Shown: one piece after another, positions 34,539-43,377 of the stretch
How the letters are laid out: every line of letters begins with the position of its first letter
Numbering within the stretch: the stretch's first letter is position 1
The notes under the pieces: generated by a model
Database searches by the model: none
What the model was told of the DNA's origin: nothing
Seen by the model: only the letters and a program-made list of their open reading frames with translations
Made by a program: the position numbers and the translations under genes
From: CAZHLD01 sp964533185
GTDB taxonomy: Bacteria > Acidobacteriota > Terriglobia > Acidiferrales > UBA7541
Length of the DNA: 64,000 nt
Assembly: GCA_964533185.1 (NCBI GenBank)
Contig: CAZHLD010000001.1
Coordinates: forward strand, 144,602-208,601
Direction: 5' to 3'

Positions 34539-35852
34539 TTGCGGAAACGGGATGATTGGTTATACTGCACGGTTCATCTGAGTTCCCTGATAGCACGAGA
34601 CAGTTCAGAGAAATATGAAGGTCGGCGGCGAGACCAGCCGCGGCGGCGACCGAGGAAGGTCAAACTGCACGCACGGAAAGATCACGGCGAGGTACGCGAG
34701 GGCCACGGGGTCGTTGCGGTGGTGGGCGGGTCAGCGGCAGGTTTTTATACGGCCGGGCTGCTGGCGCGCGCGGGGCGAGACGTGCGCGTGCTGGAACGGG
34801 CCGAGGAACTGTCGCCGGCGGCGCGGACGCTGATTGTCACCAGCCGGATGCGGGAGATGCTGGGCGCGGCGGGTGAAGGCGCGGTGGTGAACGAGATCCA
34901 GCGATTTGAGCTGTTCACTGACGGCCGGGCGGCGACAGTGGCGCTGGCGACGCCGGACCTGATCATCGAACGGGCGAAGCTGATCCGGGGTTTGGCCGAG
35001 CAGGCACAGGCGGCCGGGGCGAATGTCGAACTGGGGCGAAGGTTCCTGAAGCTCGAGCCAAATGGACACGGGCTGGCGCTGGCGGTGGAGCGGAGCCGCG
35101 ACGGCGCGCAGGAGGAGTTGCGGGCGGAGACCGTTGTGGGCGCTGACGGCGCGGTGAGCCGGGTAGCGCAAGCGGCGGGCTGGCCGCGTCAGGAGACGGT
35201 GCCGCTGGTGCAGGCGATTGTGCGGCTGCCGGCGGAATACCCGGCGAAGACCGTGCGGGTGTGGTTTGTGCCGGAGGACACGCCGTATTTTTACTGGCTG
35301 ATCCCGGAGTCGGAGTCGCAGGGCGCGCTGGGCTTGATCGGCGAAGACGGAAAAGAGACGCGGCGCTGCCTAGAACGGTTCCTGGAGAGGAAGGGATACA
35401 CGGCGCTCGGTTATCAAGGCGCGCGGATTCCGGCGTACACGGGATGGGTGCCGGTGGAGCGGCGCGTGGGGAACGGGCGCGTGTACCTGGTGGGAGACGC
35501 GGCCGGACAAGTGAAGGTAACGACGGTGGGCGGGATCGTGACCGGCTTCCGCGGGGCGCTGGGCGTGGCGCAGGCGATCCTGAACGGCGGACGGAGCCGG
35601 GAGTTGGGACGGCTGCGGCGAGAGCTCAACCTGCACCTGCTGATCCGCAAAGCAATCCACCAGTTCGAGCAGCAGGACTACAGCCGTCTGGTGGATTTGC
35701 TGAATGATGCGGCGCGGGAGTCGCTGGGCGTGCACTCGCGGGATGAGGCGGGGCGCGTGCTGTGGAACATCTGCAAGAGCCAGCCGCGGCTGCTGCTGAT
35801 GGGTCTGCGGGGATTGATGACGCGGGGAACAGTGTTGCGAACGAAGACGTGA
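34539..35852 (+). CDS. Geranylgeranyl-reductase-like FAD-dependent oxidoreductase
   Basis: A flavoprotein of about 380-437 residues. VVAVVGGSAAGFYTAGLLA is the FAD Rossmann motif, VGADGAVSRVAQAAGW the middle FAD motif, and GDAAGQVKVTTVGGIVTGF matches the geranylgeranyl reductase/digeranylglycerophospholipid reductase C-terminal motif. It probably reduces isoprenoid or halogenates/hydroxylates a small molecule; the family is broad. The start is unclear: the Rossmann motif begins near 34705, the open frame reaches 34539, and no good ATG with a ribosome-binding site lies between. It is the first gene on the G-rich side of the composition flip. Confidence 0.8.
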   Translation: MRKRDDWLYCTVHLSSLIARDSSEKYEGRRRDQPRRRPRKVKLHARKDHGEVREGHGVVAVVGGSAAGFYTAGLLARAGRDVRVLERAEELSPAARTLIVTSRMREMLGAAGEGAVVNEIQRFELFTDGRAATVALATPDLIIERAKLIRGLAEQAQAAGANVELGRRFLKLEPNGHGLALAVERSRDGAQEELRAETVVGADGAVSRVAQAAGWPRQETVPLVQAIVRLPAEYPAKTVRVWFVPEDTPYFYWLIPESESQGALGLIGEDGKETRRCLERFLERKGYTALGYQGARIPAYTGWVPVERRVGNGRVYLVGDAAGQVKVTTVGGIVTGFRGALGVAQAILNGGRSRELGRLRRELNLHLLIRKAIHQFEQQDYSRLVDLLNDAARESLGVHSRDEAGRVLWNICKSQPRLLLMGLRGLMTRGTVLRTKT

Positions 35853-35948
35853 AGTGAAGAATGAACGGCGTGGCGCGATCCCACCTTTGGGGCAAGAAAC
35901 GCCAAATCCAATTCAAGAGTCGAGTGAATGCGGCAGTAGGGAGGCTGA

Positions 35949-36431
35949 ATGAGGCCGGTTGGTTTCGACAAGCGAGCATATTCGCTGCGGGGGTTGGTGC
36001 TAGGTATCCTCCTTGTTCTCGCGATGGCATCCTGGTACGAATGGCTGCGTGGCCGCGGAGGATTCGTGCCCCCGATCTTGACTACGATTGCCAGCACATT
36101 GATCATTGTTTCCAGTGAACACAAGCGGTATTTGTTCATTCTCAGCTTTAGGATGCTCGGCGCACTTGCGCTTATTGGTTTTTTCCGCGCCTTGGTAACC
36201 GGCGAGCCCATCTTGCTGCCCCTCATTCTGGTCGGCGTCATTCTCTGTGGCATGATTCTTTTGGGAGCCCACCGCCGAGACAAGGAATGGCTTATGCAGG
36301 AGGACGGTCTTGCTGAAGGCAGTAGCTCCTTGGAACTAAATCTGCGCTCGGCGACCCCGCAACGTGGCGAGAAGGCTCAAGATTCTAGTTCTGAAAACCA
36401 GGCTCACCAGGACTCTAAGCCCAGGTCATGA
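35949..36431 (+). CDS. Hypothetical membrane protein
   Basis: A 160-residue protein. Three to four hydrophobic segments lie at about residues 14-30, 40-56, 65-82 and 87-106, followed by a hydrophilic, probably disordered C-terminal 50 residues rich in Ser, Gln and Glu. ATG 35949 has GGGAGG at 6 bases. Codon use is less GC-rich than neighbours, a weak sign of acquisition. No family was recognised. Confidence 0.65.
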   Translation: MRPVGFDKRAYSLRGLVLGILLVLAMASWYEWLRGRGGFVPPILTTIASTLIIVSSEHKRYLFILSFRMLGALALIGFFRALVTGEPILLPLILVGVILCGMILLGAHRRDKEWLMQEDGLAEGSSSLELNLRSATPQRGEKAQDSSSENQAHQDSKPRS

Positions 36432-36586
36432 CGCCCTGTTCTTTCTTCTCGAAATTCTTGCCAAGTCAAGGTGGGATGGATCCGGATCGTTCCGGGAGGT
36501 ACGCGGATTCTGTCTGGGTTTGCGGACGAAATAAGCAAAGGATCTAACATAGGGGACACGGGGGAGACAGAGGGCGCGGAGAAGAG

Positions 36587-38320
36587 GTGAAGATACTTGG
36601 GATATCGGGGCTGGTGCATGATCCGGCGGCGGCGCTGCTGGCGGATGGGAGTGTTTGCGCGGCGATTGAAGAGGCCAAGCTGCAGCGGCAGCGGTCGCTG
36701 GACGGAATACCGCGAAAGGCAATCGCGTACTGTCAGGAGCAGTCGCGAACGAGTTGGCGAGAGATCGAGTGCATCGCGGTGGCCAGCCGGCCGCTGCAGA
36801 GCTGGTTGCGACAGGCGTGGCTGCGGACGCGGTTGACGCCGCTGGCGCCGGTGCCGAGCGGGTACTACCAGACGAAAGCGCTGGGGGAACTGGGACGCGA
36901 GCTGAACAACGACCGAATCCTGCGGGAGATGGGAGCGGGGCCGGGATGCAAAGTGGTGACGCGCGAACATCACCTGTGCCATGCGGCGAGCGCGTACTAC
37001 GCGTCGGCGGCGGACCGCGCGGTGGTGCTGACGCTCGATGAGCAGGGAGACGGATGGGCGGGGCTGGTGGCGCTTGGCGAAGGGACGCAACTGAAGAAAC
37101 TGGAGACGATCCCGTACCCGCACTCGGTGGGCTGGGTGTATTCGCAGGTGACCGACCTGCTGGGGTATGAGCCGAGGCGCTCAGAGCACAAAACGCAGTG
37201 GCTCTCGCTCGAAGGCGAGCCGGTGTTTGAAGAGCTGTTTGTGAACATGCTGCGGCGAGGAACGAGGCCAACGCCGCGGCTGGGACTGAAATACTTCAAC
37301 CGGGGGCTGGCGGGGAGGATTGCGTTTTCGAAAGAGTTCTACCGGGCGATTGGAGTGAAGCCCCCGGCGAGAGTGGGCGAGGCGCAGCAGGAAGCGCGGG
37401 AGGTGGTGCTCAACGAGGTGCTGCAGAAGCAGCTTGCGGCAAGCGTGCAAGCAGCATGCGCGCGAGTGGCGGCGGAGCTGGCGGAAGCGCACCGAAAGAA
37501 AACAGGAGCGAAATGGCTGTGCCTGGCCGGGGGAGTGTTCCTGAACCCGCTGATCGTGGCGGCGATGGAACAGAACACGGGGTATGAACACGTGTTCGTG
37601 CAGCCGGCTGCGGGAAACGAAGGGACGGCGCTGGGGTCGGCGTGGCTGGTGTGGCACGAAGTGCCGGGGCGGCCGCGGGTGGCGCCGATGGAGCACCTCT
37701 ACTGGGGGCCGAGCTATTCGAATCAAGAGATCAAGCAGGTGCTGGACAACTGCAAGGCGGAGTACAGGTGGCTGGAAGGGGACGAGCAGAAGATCGAAGA
37801 GACGCTGCGGCTTGCCGAAGCGGGGAAGATTGTGGCGTGGTGCCAGGGCGCAGCGGAGTTTGGGCCGCGGGCGCTGGGGAACCGGAGCCTGCTGGCGTCG
37901 CCGTGGGCGCCGTACGTGAAGGAGAATTTGAACGAGTACGTGAAGCACCGGGAAGCGTTCCGGCCGTTTGCGATTGCGGTGCCGGCAGAGGAGAGCGGTC
38001 GGTATTTCCAGAGCACCCCGAATGCGCGGTTTATGGCGACGATTGCTACGGTGCGGGCGGAAGGGCGGAAACTGCTGGAAGGTTTTCTGCTGCCGGGCGA
38101 GCGGGTGCGGCTGCACGTGGTTGAGCAGGCGGCAAATCCGCTGCTGTGGCAACTGCTTCGAAGGTTCGGCGAGCGGGCACCGGCACCGATGCTGGTGAAC
38201 ACGTCGTTTAACTTGTTCGGCGAGCCGCTGGTGCTGACGCCGCGGGACGCGGTGCGGAGCTATTTCTGCTCGGGGATCGATGCTTTGGTGATCGGAAACT
38301 TTGTGCTACAAAAGAGCTAA
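36587..38320 (+). CDS. NodU/TobZ-type carbamoyltransferase
   Basis: A 577-residue carbamoyltransferase with the ASKHA/Kae1-like N-terminal domain (LGISGLVHDPAAALL, the metal-binding HHLCHAASAYYAS, LTLDEQGDG) and the C-terminal domain (GPRALGNRSLLASP, KHREAFRPFA, MLVNTSFNLFGEP). Such enzymes transfer a carbamoyl group, via carbamoyl adenylate, to a sugar or polyketide hydroxyl. The start is GTG 36587 preceded by GAAGAG. It sits just upstream of UDP-glucose dehydrogenase, so the acceptor may be a cell-surface sugar. Confidence 0.92.
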   Translation: MKILGISGLVHDPAAALLADGSVCAAIEEAKLQRQRSLDGIPRKAIAYCQEQSRTSWREIECIAVASRPLQSWLRQAWLRTRLTPLAPVPSGYYQTKALGELGRELNNDRILREMGAGPGCKVVTREHHLCHAASAYYASAADRAVVLTLDEQGDGWAGLVALGEGTQLKKLETIPYPHSVGWVYSQVTDLLGYEPRRSEHKTQWLSLEGEPVFEELFVNMLRRGTRPTPRLGLKYFNRGLAGRIAFSKEFYRAIGVKPPARVGEAQQEAREVVLNEVLQKQLAASVQAACARVAAELAEAHRKKTGAKWLCLAGGVFLNPLIVAAMEQNTGYEHVFVQPAAGNEGTALGSAWLVWHEVPGRPRVAPMEHLYWGPSYSNQEIKQVLDNCKAEYRWLEGDEQKIEETLRLAEAGKIVAWCQGAAEFGPRALGNRSLLASPWAPYVKENLNEYVKHREAFRPFAIAVPAEESGRYFQSTPNARFMATIATVRAEGRKLLEGFLLPGERVRLHVVEQAANPLLWQLLRRFGERAPAPMLVNTSFNLFGEPLVLTPRDAVRSYFCSGIDALVIGNFVLQKS

Positions 38321-38463
38321 CGTTCAACTTTTGGACACGGGCAAAGTGAGATGCCTCTTTTGCGGCGGCGCAGTGTAGGAGAGAATACAAGCTGGCTGAA
38401 TGGCGGAAAGAAAAGTCCGGAAGCCAGGGATCGTCCCCAAACTTACAAACGGAGAGGAACAAC

Positions 38464-39840
38464 GTGCAGCTAACTGTGATCGGATGCGGATACGTGGGGC
38501 TAGTAACGGGCGGGTGTCTTGCGGATGCGGGGCACGAGGTGATCTGCACGGACAACGATTCGGCAAAGATGCAGTTGCTCGAGGCCGGGAAGGTGCCGAT
38601 CTACGAGCCGGGCCTGGATACGGTGCTGGAGCGCGCGCGGAAGTCGGGGCGGCTGCGATTTACGCGGAATTCCGGGGAGGCGATCCGAGCGGGCGAGGTG
38701 ATCTTTATCTGTGTGGGGACGCCGCCCACCGAGAGCGGCGAGGCGGACCTTTCGGCAATTGATAACGTGGCGCGGATGATTGCGACCGAGGCGCGGACGC
38801 CGAAGCTTGTGATTGAGAAGAGCACGGTGCCGGCGCAAACGGGCGAGGAGCTGAAGAAGGTGCTGGCGGTGTACGGGCGGAACAGCGAGGTGAGATTCCG
38901 GGTGGCGTCGAACCCGGAGTTTTTGCGGGAAGGGACGGCGGTGGGGGACTTCTTCCACCCGGACCGAATTGTGGTGGGGGTCGAGGATAAGGAGAGTGAG
39001 CGGCAGTTCCGGGAAATCTACAAGCCGATCCTGGAGCGGACGTTTACGTGTCCGGTGCACACGGGAGCGTGCCCGGCGACGGGGACACCGCCGCTGCTCT
39101 TCACGACGATTGCGAGCGCGGAGCTGATCAAGCACGCATCGAATTCCTACCTGGGATTGAAGATTTCCTACGCGAACACGATTGCAGACCTGTGCGAGCG
39201 GCTGGGCGGAAACGTGGAGGAAGTAACGCGGGCGATGGGGCTGGACCCGCGGATCGGGCCGGAGTTCCTGCGCGCGGGGCTGGGGTTTGGCGGCTTCTGC
39301 CTGCCGAAGGACATCCAGGCATTTGTGAAGCTGGCGGAGCGGGCGGGCGTGGAGTTCGGGCTGTTACGAGAAGCGGAGCGGGTGAACCAGCGGAGAATGG
39401 ACCAGTTCATCGAAAAGGTGAGGCGGGCGCTGTGGGTGATCAAGGAGAAGCGAATCGGCGTGCTCGGGCTGGCGTTCAAGCCGAATACGGACGACATCCG
39501 GCTGGCCCCGGCGATGGAGGTGATCCGCCGGCTGCTGGCCGAAGGGGCCGAGGTGCGGGCGTGCGACCCGCAGGCGATGGAGCGTACACGCGCGTTGTAT
39601 CCGAACATCACCTACAACAGCGACCCGTATGCTGTCGCCAAGGATGCGGACGCGCTGCTGGTGGTGACGGAATGGAACGAGTTCAAACGGCTGGACTGGA
39701 AGCGAGTGCGCGAGCTGATGGCGCGGCCGCTGGTGGTGGACGGGCGGAACATGCTGGACCCGAAGACGATGATGGAGCTGGGATTCGAGTACCACTCGTT
39801 CGGGCGGCCGGACTTGACCGTGGTGGTAGCGGCGCCCTGA
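38464..39840 (+). CDS. ugd: UDP-glucose 6-dehydrogenase
   Basis: A 458-residue NAD-dependent enzyme that makes UDP-glucuronate. It has GCGYVGLVTGGCLADAGH (NAD-binding), VGTPPTESGEADLS, IEKSTVPAQTGEEL, the catalytic Cys in GFGGFCLPKD (the family GxGxxCxPKD) and the third domain GLAFKPNTDDIR. A short insert rich in Cys/Pro/Thr (CPVHTGACPATGTPPL) precedes the central helix. The start is GTG 38464 with GAGAGGAAC just upstream. It faces the UDP-xylose synthase gene tail to tail; the two catalyse consecutive steps. Confidence 0.93.
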   Translation: MQLTVIGCGYVGLVTGGCLADAGHEVICTDNDSAKMQLLEAGKVPIYEPGLDTVLERARKSGRLRFTRNSGEAIRAGEVIFICVGTPPTESGEADLSAIDNVARMIATEARTPKLVIEKSTVPAQTGEELKKVLAVYGRNSEVRFRVASNPEFLREGTAVGDFFHPDRIVVGVEDKESERQFREIYKPILERTFTCPVHTGACPATGTPPLLFTTIASAELIKHASNSYLGLKISYANTIADLCERLGGNVEEVTRAMGLDPRIGPEFLRAGLGFGGFCLPKDIQAFVKLAERAGVEFGLLREAERVNQRRMDQFIEKVRRALWVIKEKRIGVLGLAFKPNTDDIRLAPAMEVIRRLLAEGAEVRACDPQAMERTRALYPNITYNSDPYAVAKDADALLVVTEWNEFKRLDWKRVRELMARPLVVDGRNMLDPKTMMELGFEYHSFGRPDLTVVVAAP

Positions 39841-39852
39841 GCGGGGACGCCG

Positions 39853-40794
39853 TTAGAGGGTGGCGGCGACCTGGCGGCGGAAGAACTCGAGGGTGAGGCG
39901 AAGGCCTTCTTCGAGATTCACTTTGGGCTGCCAGTTGAGCAGGCGGCGGGCTTTGGAGATGTCCGGGCAACGCTGCCTGGGATCATCCTGCGGGAGAGGC
40001 TTGAAGACGATCTCGACGTTCGCGCCAAGCAGGGAGCGGATGCGCTCGGCGAATTCGAGTATGGTGATTTCCTGCGGGTTGCCGATATTGACCGGTTCGT
40101 GCTCCTCGGATTGCATCAGGCGGTAAATCCCCTCAATCAAATCGGAGACGAAGCAGAAGCTGCGGGTCTGCTGGCCATCGCCGTACACGGTGATGGGCTG
40201 GCCGGTGAGCGCCTGATGGACGAAATTGGGGAGGGCGCGGCCGTCGTTGAGGCGCATGCGCGGGCCGTAGGTATTAAAGATGCGGACGATGCGGGTATCC
40301 ACGCCGTGGGCGCGATGATAGGCCATGGTCATGGCCTCGGAGAAGCGCTTGGCCTCGTCGTACACGCCGCGCGGGCCGATGGAGTTGACGTGCCCCCAGT
40401 AGGACTCGGGCTGAGGGTGGACTTCTGGGTCGCCGTAACATTCGGAGGTGGAGGCGAGCAGAAATTTTGCTTTTTTGGCCAGGGCGAGACCGAGGCTATT
40501 GTGGGTGCCGAGGGAGCCGACTTTGAGAGTTTGAATGGGGAACTTGATGTAGTCCACCGGACTGGCCGGGGAGGCAAAGTGGAGGACGTAGTCCACCGGG
40601 CCGGAGACCTCGATGAAGCGCGTAACGTCCTGCTGGATGAAGTTGAAGCGGGGATGAGCGAGCAGGTGGCCGACGTTGGTCTGAACGCCGGTGACGAGAT
40701 TGTCGAGACACAGAATTTCCCAGCCGCGTTTGATGAGGCAGTCGCAGAGGTGCGAGCCGAGAAAGCCGGCGCCACCGGTGATGACAGCGCGCAA
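39853..40794 (-). CDS. uxs: UDP-glucuronate decarboxylase (UDP-xylose synthase)
   Basis: About 313 residues of the extended SDR family. VITGGAGFLGSHL binds NAD; the catalytic Ser/Tyr/Lys are in STSECYGD and GVYDEAKR; RIFNTYGPRM and GDGQQTRSFCFVSDLI are typical of UXS. It converts UDP-glucuronate to UDP-xylose. TTG 40794 is preferred as the start because AGG lies 6-7 bases before it and the protein then begins right at the Rossmann fold; TTG 40815 is possible. The end is 13 bases from the ugd stop. Confidence 0.87.
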   Translation of the reverse strand: MRAVITGGAGFLGSHLCDCLIKRGWEILCLDNLVTGVQTNVGHLLAHPRFNFIQQDVTRFIEVSGPVDYVLHFASPASPVDYIKFPIQTLKVGSLGTHNSLGLALAKKAKFLLASTSECYGDPEVHPQPESYWGHVNSIGPRGVYDEAKRFSEAMTMAYHRAHGVDTRIVRIFNTYGPRMRLNDGRALPNFVHQALTGQPITVYGDGQQTRSFCFVSDLIEGIYRLMQSEEHEPVNIGNPQEITILEFAERIRSLLGANVEIVFKPLPQDDPRQRCPDISKARRLLNWQPKVNLEEGLRLTLEFFRRQVAATL

Positions 40795-40993
40795 GAGAAA
40801 CCTTTCGTGAAGCAAGAATCTCTGCGGGTGCGAGACCCGCAGGACACGAACAGCTATTGTAGCCCGGAGAAGACAGAAGGCAAGTCAGGCGAAAGGCCGA
40901 TTTGACCGGGCGTAACCGGCAGGTTAGGATGCCGCCACGACGGAGCGGAGCGCATCCTGCAGGACACTGACTGCGCTCCGGCGATCCCACGCG

Positions 40994-41260
40994 ATGAAAT
41001 CACCACGCTGCCGAGTGATCCGCTGCTGCCCGCACTGCCGAAGCTATGACGTGCGGCGGTCGCACCGGAAGGGACTGTTTGAAGTGCTGGTGCTGCCGCT
41101 GGCGCTGCTGCGTCCGGCGCGGTGCGAAGACTGCGGACAACGGCACTACACGCTGGTCTTCGCCGAAGGATTGCCGGCGGGAGCGGAGACCGAGACGAGC
41201 AAACTGCGCAAGAAGCGAACGTCGAAAACCGAGGAAGAGGCGGACGAGAGCCAGGGATGA
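40994..41260 (+). CDS. Small zinc-ribbon protein
   Basis: An 88-residue protein with two CxxC knuckles, CCPHCRSYD (near residue 12) and CEDCGQRHY (near residue 44), separated by a hydrophobic stretch (LPLALLRPA), then a charged Lys/Glu-rich tail. The start ATG 40994 is preceded by weak GCGATCCC. It overlaps the next gene by four bases (ATGA), so the two form an operon. The function is unknown. Confidence 0.72.
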   Translation: MKSPRCRVIRCCPHCRSYDVRRSHRKGLFEVLVLPLALLRPARCEDCGQRHYTLVFAEGLPAGAETETSKLRKKRTSKTEEEADESQG

Positions 41261-41931
41261 GCGAAGTGAAAAGAGCATGGCGCCAGGCGCTGGTTGGAGC
41301 TGGCGTGTTGGTTTTGGTGGTGGCGGCAGGGACGTGGGCGTTTCGCCGAGTGGGGACGTGGCTGATCGTGGAGGACCGGCTGGAGCCGGCGCAGGCAATC
41401 GTGGTGCTGAGCGGAAGAATGCCGCAGCGGGCGCTGGAGGCGGCCGAGCTATACCGGCAAGGCTATGCGGCGGAAGTATGGGTGATGCGGCCGAGTGGGC
41501 CGGGCGAGCAGCTCGAGCAAATGGGGATTCCGTCTGTGGGTGAGGAGTTCTACAGCCAGAAGGTGCTGCTGGCGCGAGGCGTGCCGACGGACGCCATCCG
41601 CGTGCCGGAACAGACCGTGCAGAACACGGAAGATGAGGTGCGCGTGATCGCCGCGGAGATGGGTCGCGTGGGCGGCGGGAAAGTAATTGTGGTGACGTCA
41701 CGGGCGCACACGCGGCGGGTGAAGGCGATCTGGCGGCGAGTGGTGGGAGAGAGTCCGCGGGCGATGGTGCGCGGGACGCCGGGCGACGGGTTTGACGCGG
41801 AGCACTGGTGGCGGTCCACGTATGACGTGCTGGACGTGGTGCGCGAAGTGCTGGGGCTGGCCAATGTGTGGGCGGGGTTTCCGTTGCGGCCGACGGAGCA
41901 GAAGAGATTAGCCACCGATGAACACCGATAA
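41257..41931 (+). CDS. YdcF/DUF218-like membrane-anchored protein
   Basis: A 224-residue protein with one N-terminal transmembrane helix (ALVGAGVLVLVVAAGTWAF) and a DUF218 domain: AIVVLSGRMPQRALEAAELY, QNTEDEVRVIAAEM and VIVVTSRAHTRRVKAIW follow the family pattern (acidic loop then TSxxH). DUF218 proteins are implicated in envelope polysaccharide or cell-wall metabolism, but the reaction is not established. It is coupled to the upstream zinc-ribbon gene. Its last codons run close to a family A repeat. Confidence 0.82.
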   Translation: MSEVKRAWRQALVGAGVLVLVVAAGTWAFRRVGTWLIVEDRLEPAQAIVVLSGRMPQRALEAAELYRQGYAAEVWVMRPSGPGEQLEQMGIPSVGEEFYSQKVLLARGVPTDAIRVPEQTVQNTEDEVRVIAAEMGRVGGGKVIVVTSRAHTRRVKAIWRRVVGESPRAMVRGTPGDGFDAEHWWRSTYDVLDVVREVLGLANVWAGFPLRPTEQKRLATDEHR

Positions 41932-41952
41932 AGATAAGGAGAAGAGGGAAGA

Positions 41953-41994
41953 GGGATCCTTCGTCCCACGCTGCGCTCGGGACTCACGATGACA
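41953..41994 (-). repeat. Dispersed repeat family A, copy 5 (reversed)
   Basis: GGATCCTTCGTCCCACGCTGC...GGGACTCACGATGAC, reversed relative to the copies at 6095-15238. It lies between convergent genes. Confidence 0.8.
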
Positions 41995-41997
41995 ACG

Positions 41998-43200
41998 TCA
42001 GGGGCTGGGAGGGGGGACGGAGCTGGTGTGGTCGTGGATGATGCGCCAGCCGTCGGGGAAGCGGCGGGCAATGAGAGTGAAGACGCCGCCGGGACGGTCT
42101 TTTTCGCGGACGAGCTGCCAGCGGCCAAGGATGAGAGCGGCGTCGGGGCCGAGCGGAGTGATCTCGAGGTCAGAGAATTGCAGTTGACCCATGGCCGCGC
42201 CGTCGGGATAGCTGCGGCGGTAGCGGTCGAGCAAAGCCTGCCAGCCACGCGAGACGCCGGATGAACTAACCAAGGCGGTCTCGCCGGACTTCCAGTAGCC
42301 TTCCATAAAACCTTCGATGTCACCGCGGTTCCAAGTGTCCACTTGCGTCTGGAGCAGAGAGCGCAGTGCGGACTGCGGGTCCGAGGCGGCCGCCTGTACA
42401 GGAGCAACTTCGAAGGTGAGCGTGCTGAAGGCGGAGCGCCAGTCGGCTTCGGCGTCGCCGGCGGCGGGCACCATGTGGAGCACACGCGCGAACCACAGGC
42501 CGGAGCGGTCGAGTGGCAGGGTGGCGCGGCCGGCAGAGTCGGTGAGGACCCAGACGGGATACTTGTGGCCGGTGACGCCGGCGTAGCCTGCGGCGGCGTG
42601 AACGCCGGCGAGCGGGCGTCCCTGGTAGAGTACCTGGACGGGAAGCGAATCGCCGACGCGGAGAGAGCAAGGGTCGCGCTCGGGGATGATTTCGAGCCAG
42701 AGATCGTTGGGCAGCGTGTGGAGCGAATCGTTGACAGCGCCGACGCAGAGGATGGTCTTGGCGATTTTCTGGTACCGCTCGCGTCCGGGAGAGGAGGTCT
42801 GGTTGCCGGCGGCACGGGCTTGAAGGATGGCGGTGAGCTGTTCTTCTTGGAGGTACTGATTGAAGATCTTCGGTTCGAGGACAAAAGCGCGGGGCTTGGT
42901 TTCGGCGATGACCACGGAATGGCCTGGCTCGGTGGGAGTGACGCGGGCGACGAGGAAGGTGCCGTCCACGCGGTAACCTTCGACCGGCTGCGTGCCGGAG
43001 GGCTGGCGGAGGACGAAGCGGGCGATGCGGTCGGGGGAAGCGGCAACTTCGCTGGTGGGGAAGGCTTCGCTGGTGGCCAGGCGGACGTCAACGGTGGTGC
43101 CGGGTGTGGTGCGAAGGGCGGAGGGGATGAGCCAGGTGTCGTGCGCGAGGAGAGGCACGGCCAGCAGGAAAAGCAGGAACAAAAGGCGAAGGCTTTTCAT
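41998..43200 (-). CDS. Secreted DUF4198 protein fused to a SnoaL/DUF4440-like domain
   Basis: A 400-residue protein. The signal peptide (LLFLLFLLAVPLLA) is followed by AHDTWLIPS, the typical start of DUF4198 (a domain linked to nickel/cobalt uptake proteins), continuing to about residue 250. From about residue 275 there is a second domain, LLQTQVDTWNRGDIEGFMEG, ending RIIHDHTS, characteristic of NTF2-like SnoaL/DUF4440 proteins. Both are exported together. The DUF4198 His after the cleavage site could be a metal ligand. It stands alone; the biological role is unclear. Confidence 0.78.
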   Translation of the reverse strand: MKSLRLLFLLFLLAVPLLAHDTWLIPSALRTTPGTTVDVRLATSEAFPTSEVAASPDRIARFVLRQPSGTQPVEGYRVDGTFLVARVTPTEPGHSVVIAETKPRAFVLEPKIFNQYLQEEQLTAILQARAAGNQTSSPGRERYQKIAKTILCVGAVNDSLHTLPNDLWLEIIPERDPCSLRVGDSLPVQVLYQGRPLAGVHAAAGYAGVTGHKYPVWVLTDSAGRATLPLDRSGLWFARVLHMVPAAGDAEADWRSAFSTLTFEVAPVQAAASDPQSALRSLLQTQVDTWNRGDIEGFMEGYWKSGETALVSSSGVSRGWQALLDRYRRSYPDGAAMGQLQFSDLEITPLGPDAALILGRWQLVREKDRPGGVFTLIARRFPDGWRIIHDHTSSVPPPSP

Positions 43201-43377
43201 GGTTGAAACCTCATGGGCAGGCCATCATACGGTGAAGCAGGGAGAAAGCAAGCGGGGCATTCGCCGTCCCGCGGAAAATGGCATATTTGGCGGGAAAATG
43301 AGAGATTTTGGGTAGTACGGAGGGTCTATTGTGGGCGGCGGAGGGGACGGGCAGAATGCACGTAGAGGCTGAGGTCA

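Noticed and set aside
34417..34620. Chromosomal replication origin
   Set aside because: Skew changes sign here in the right direction, but there is no dnaA, dnaN, gyrB or rpmH nearby and I could not find a cluster of TTATCCACA-like boxes. Left-half genes would also mostly be lagging-strand.
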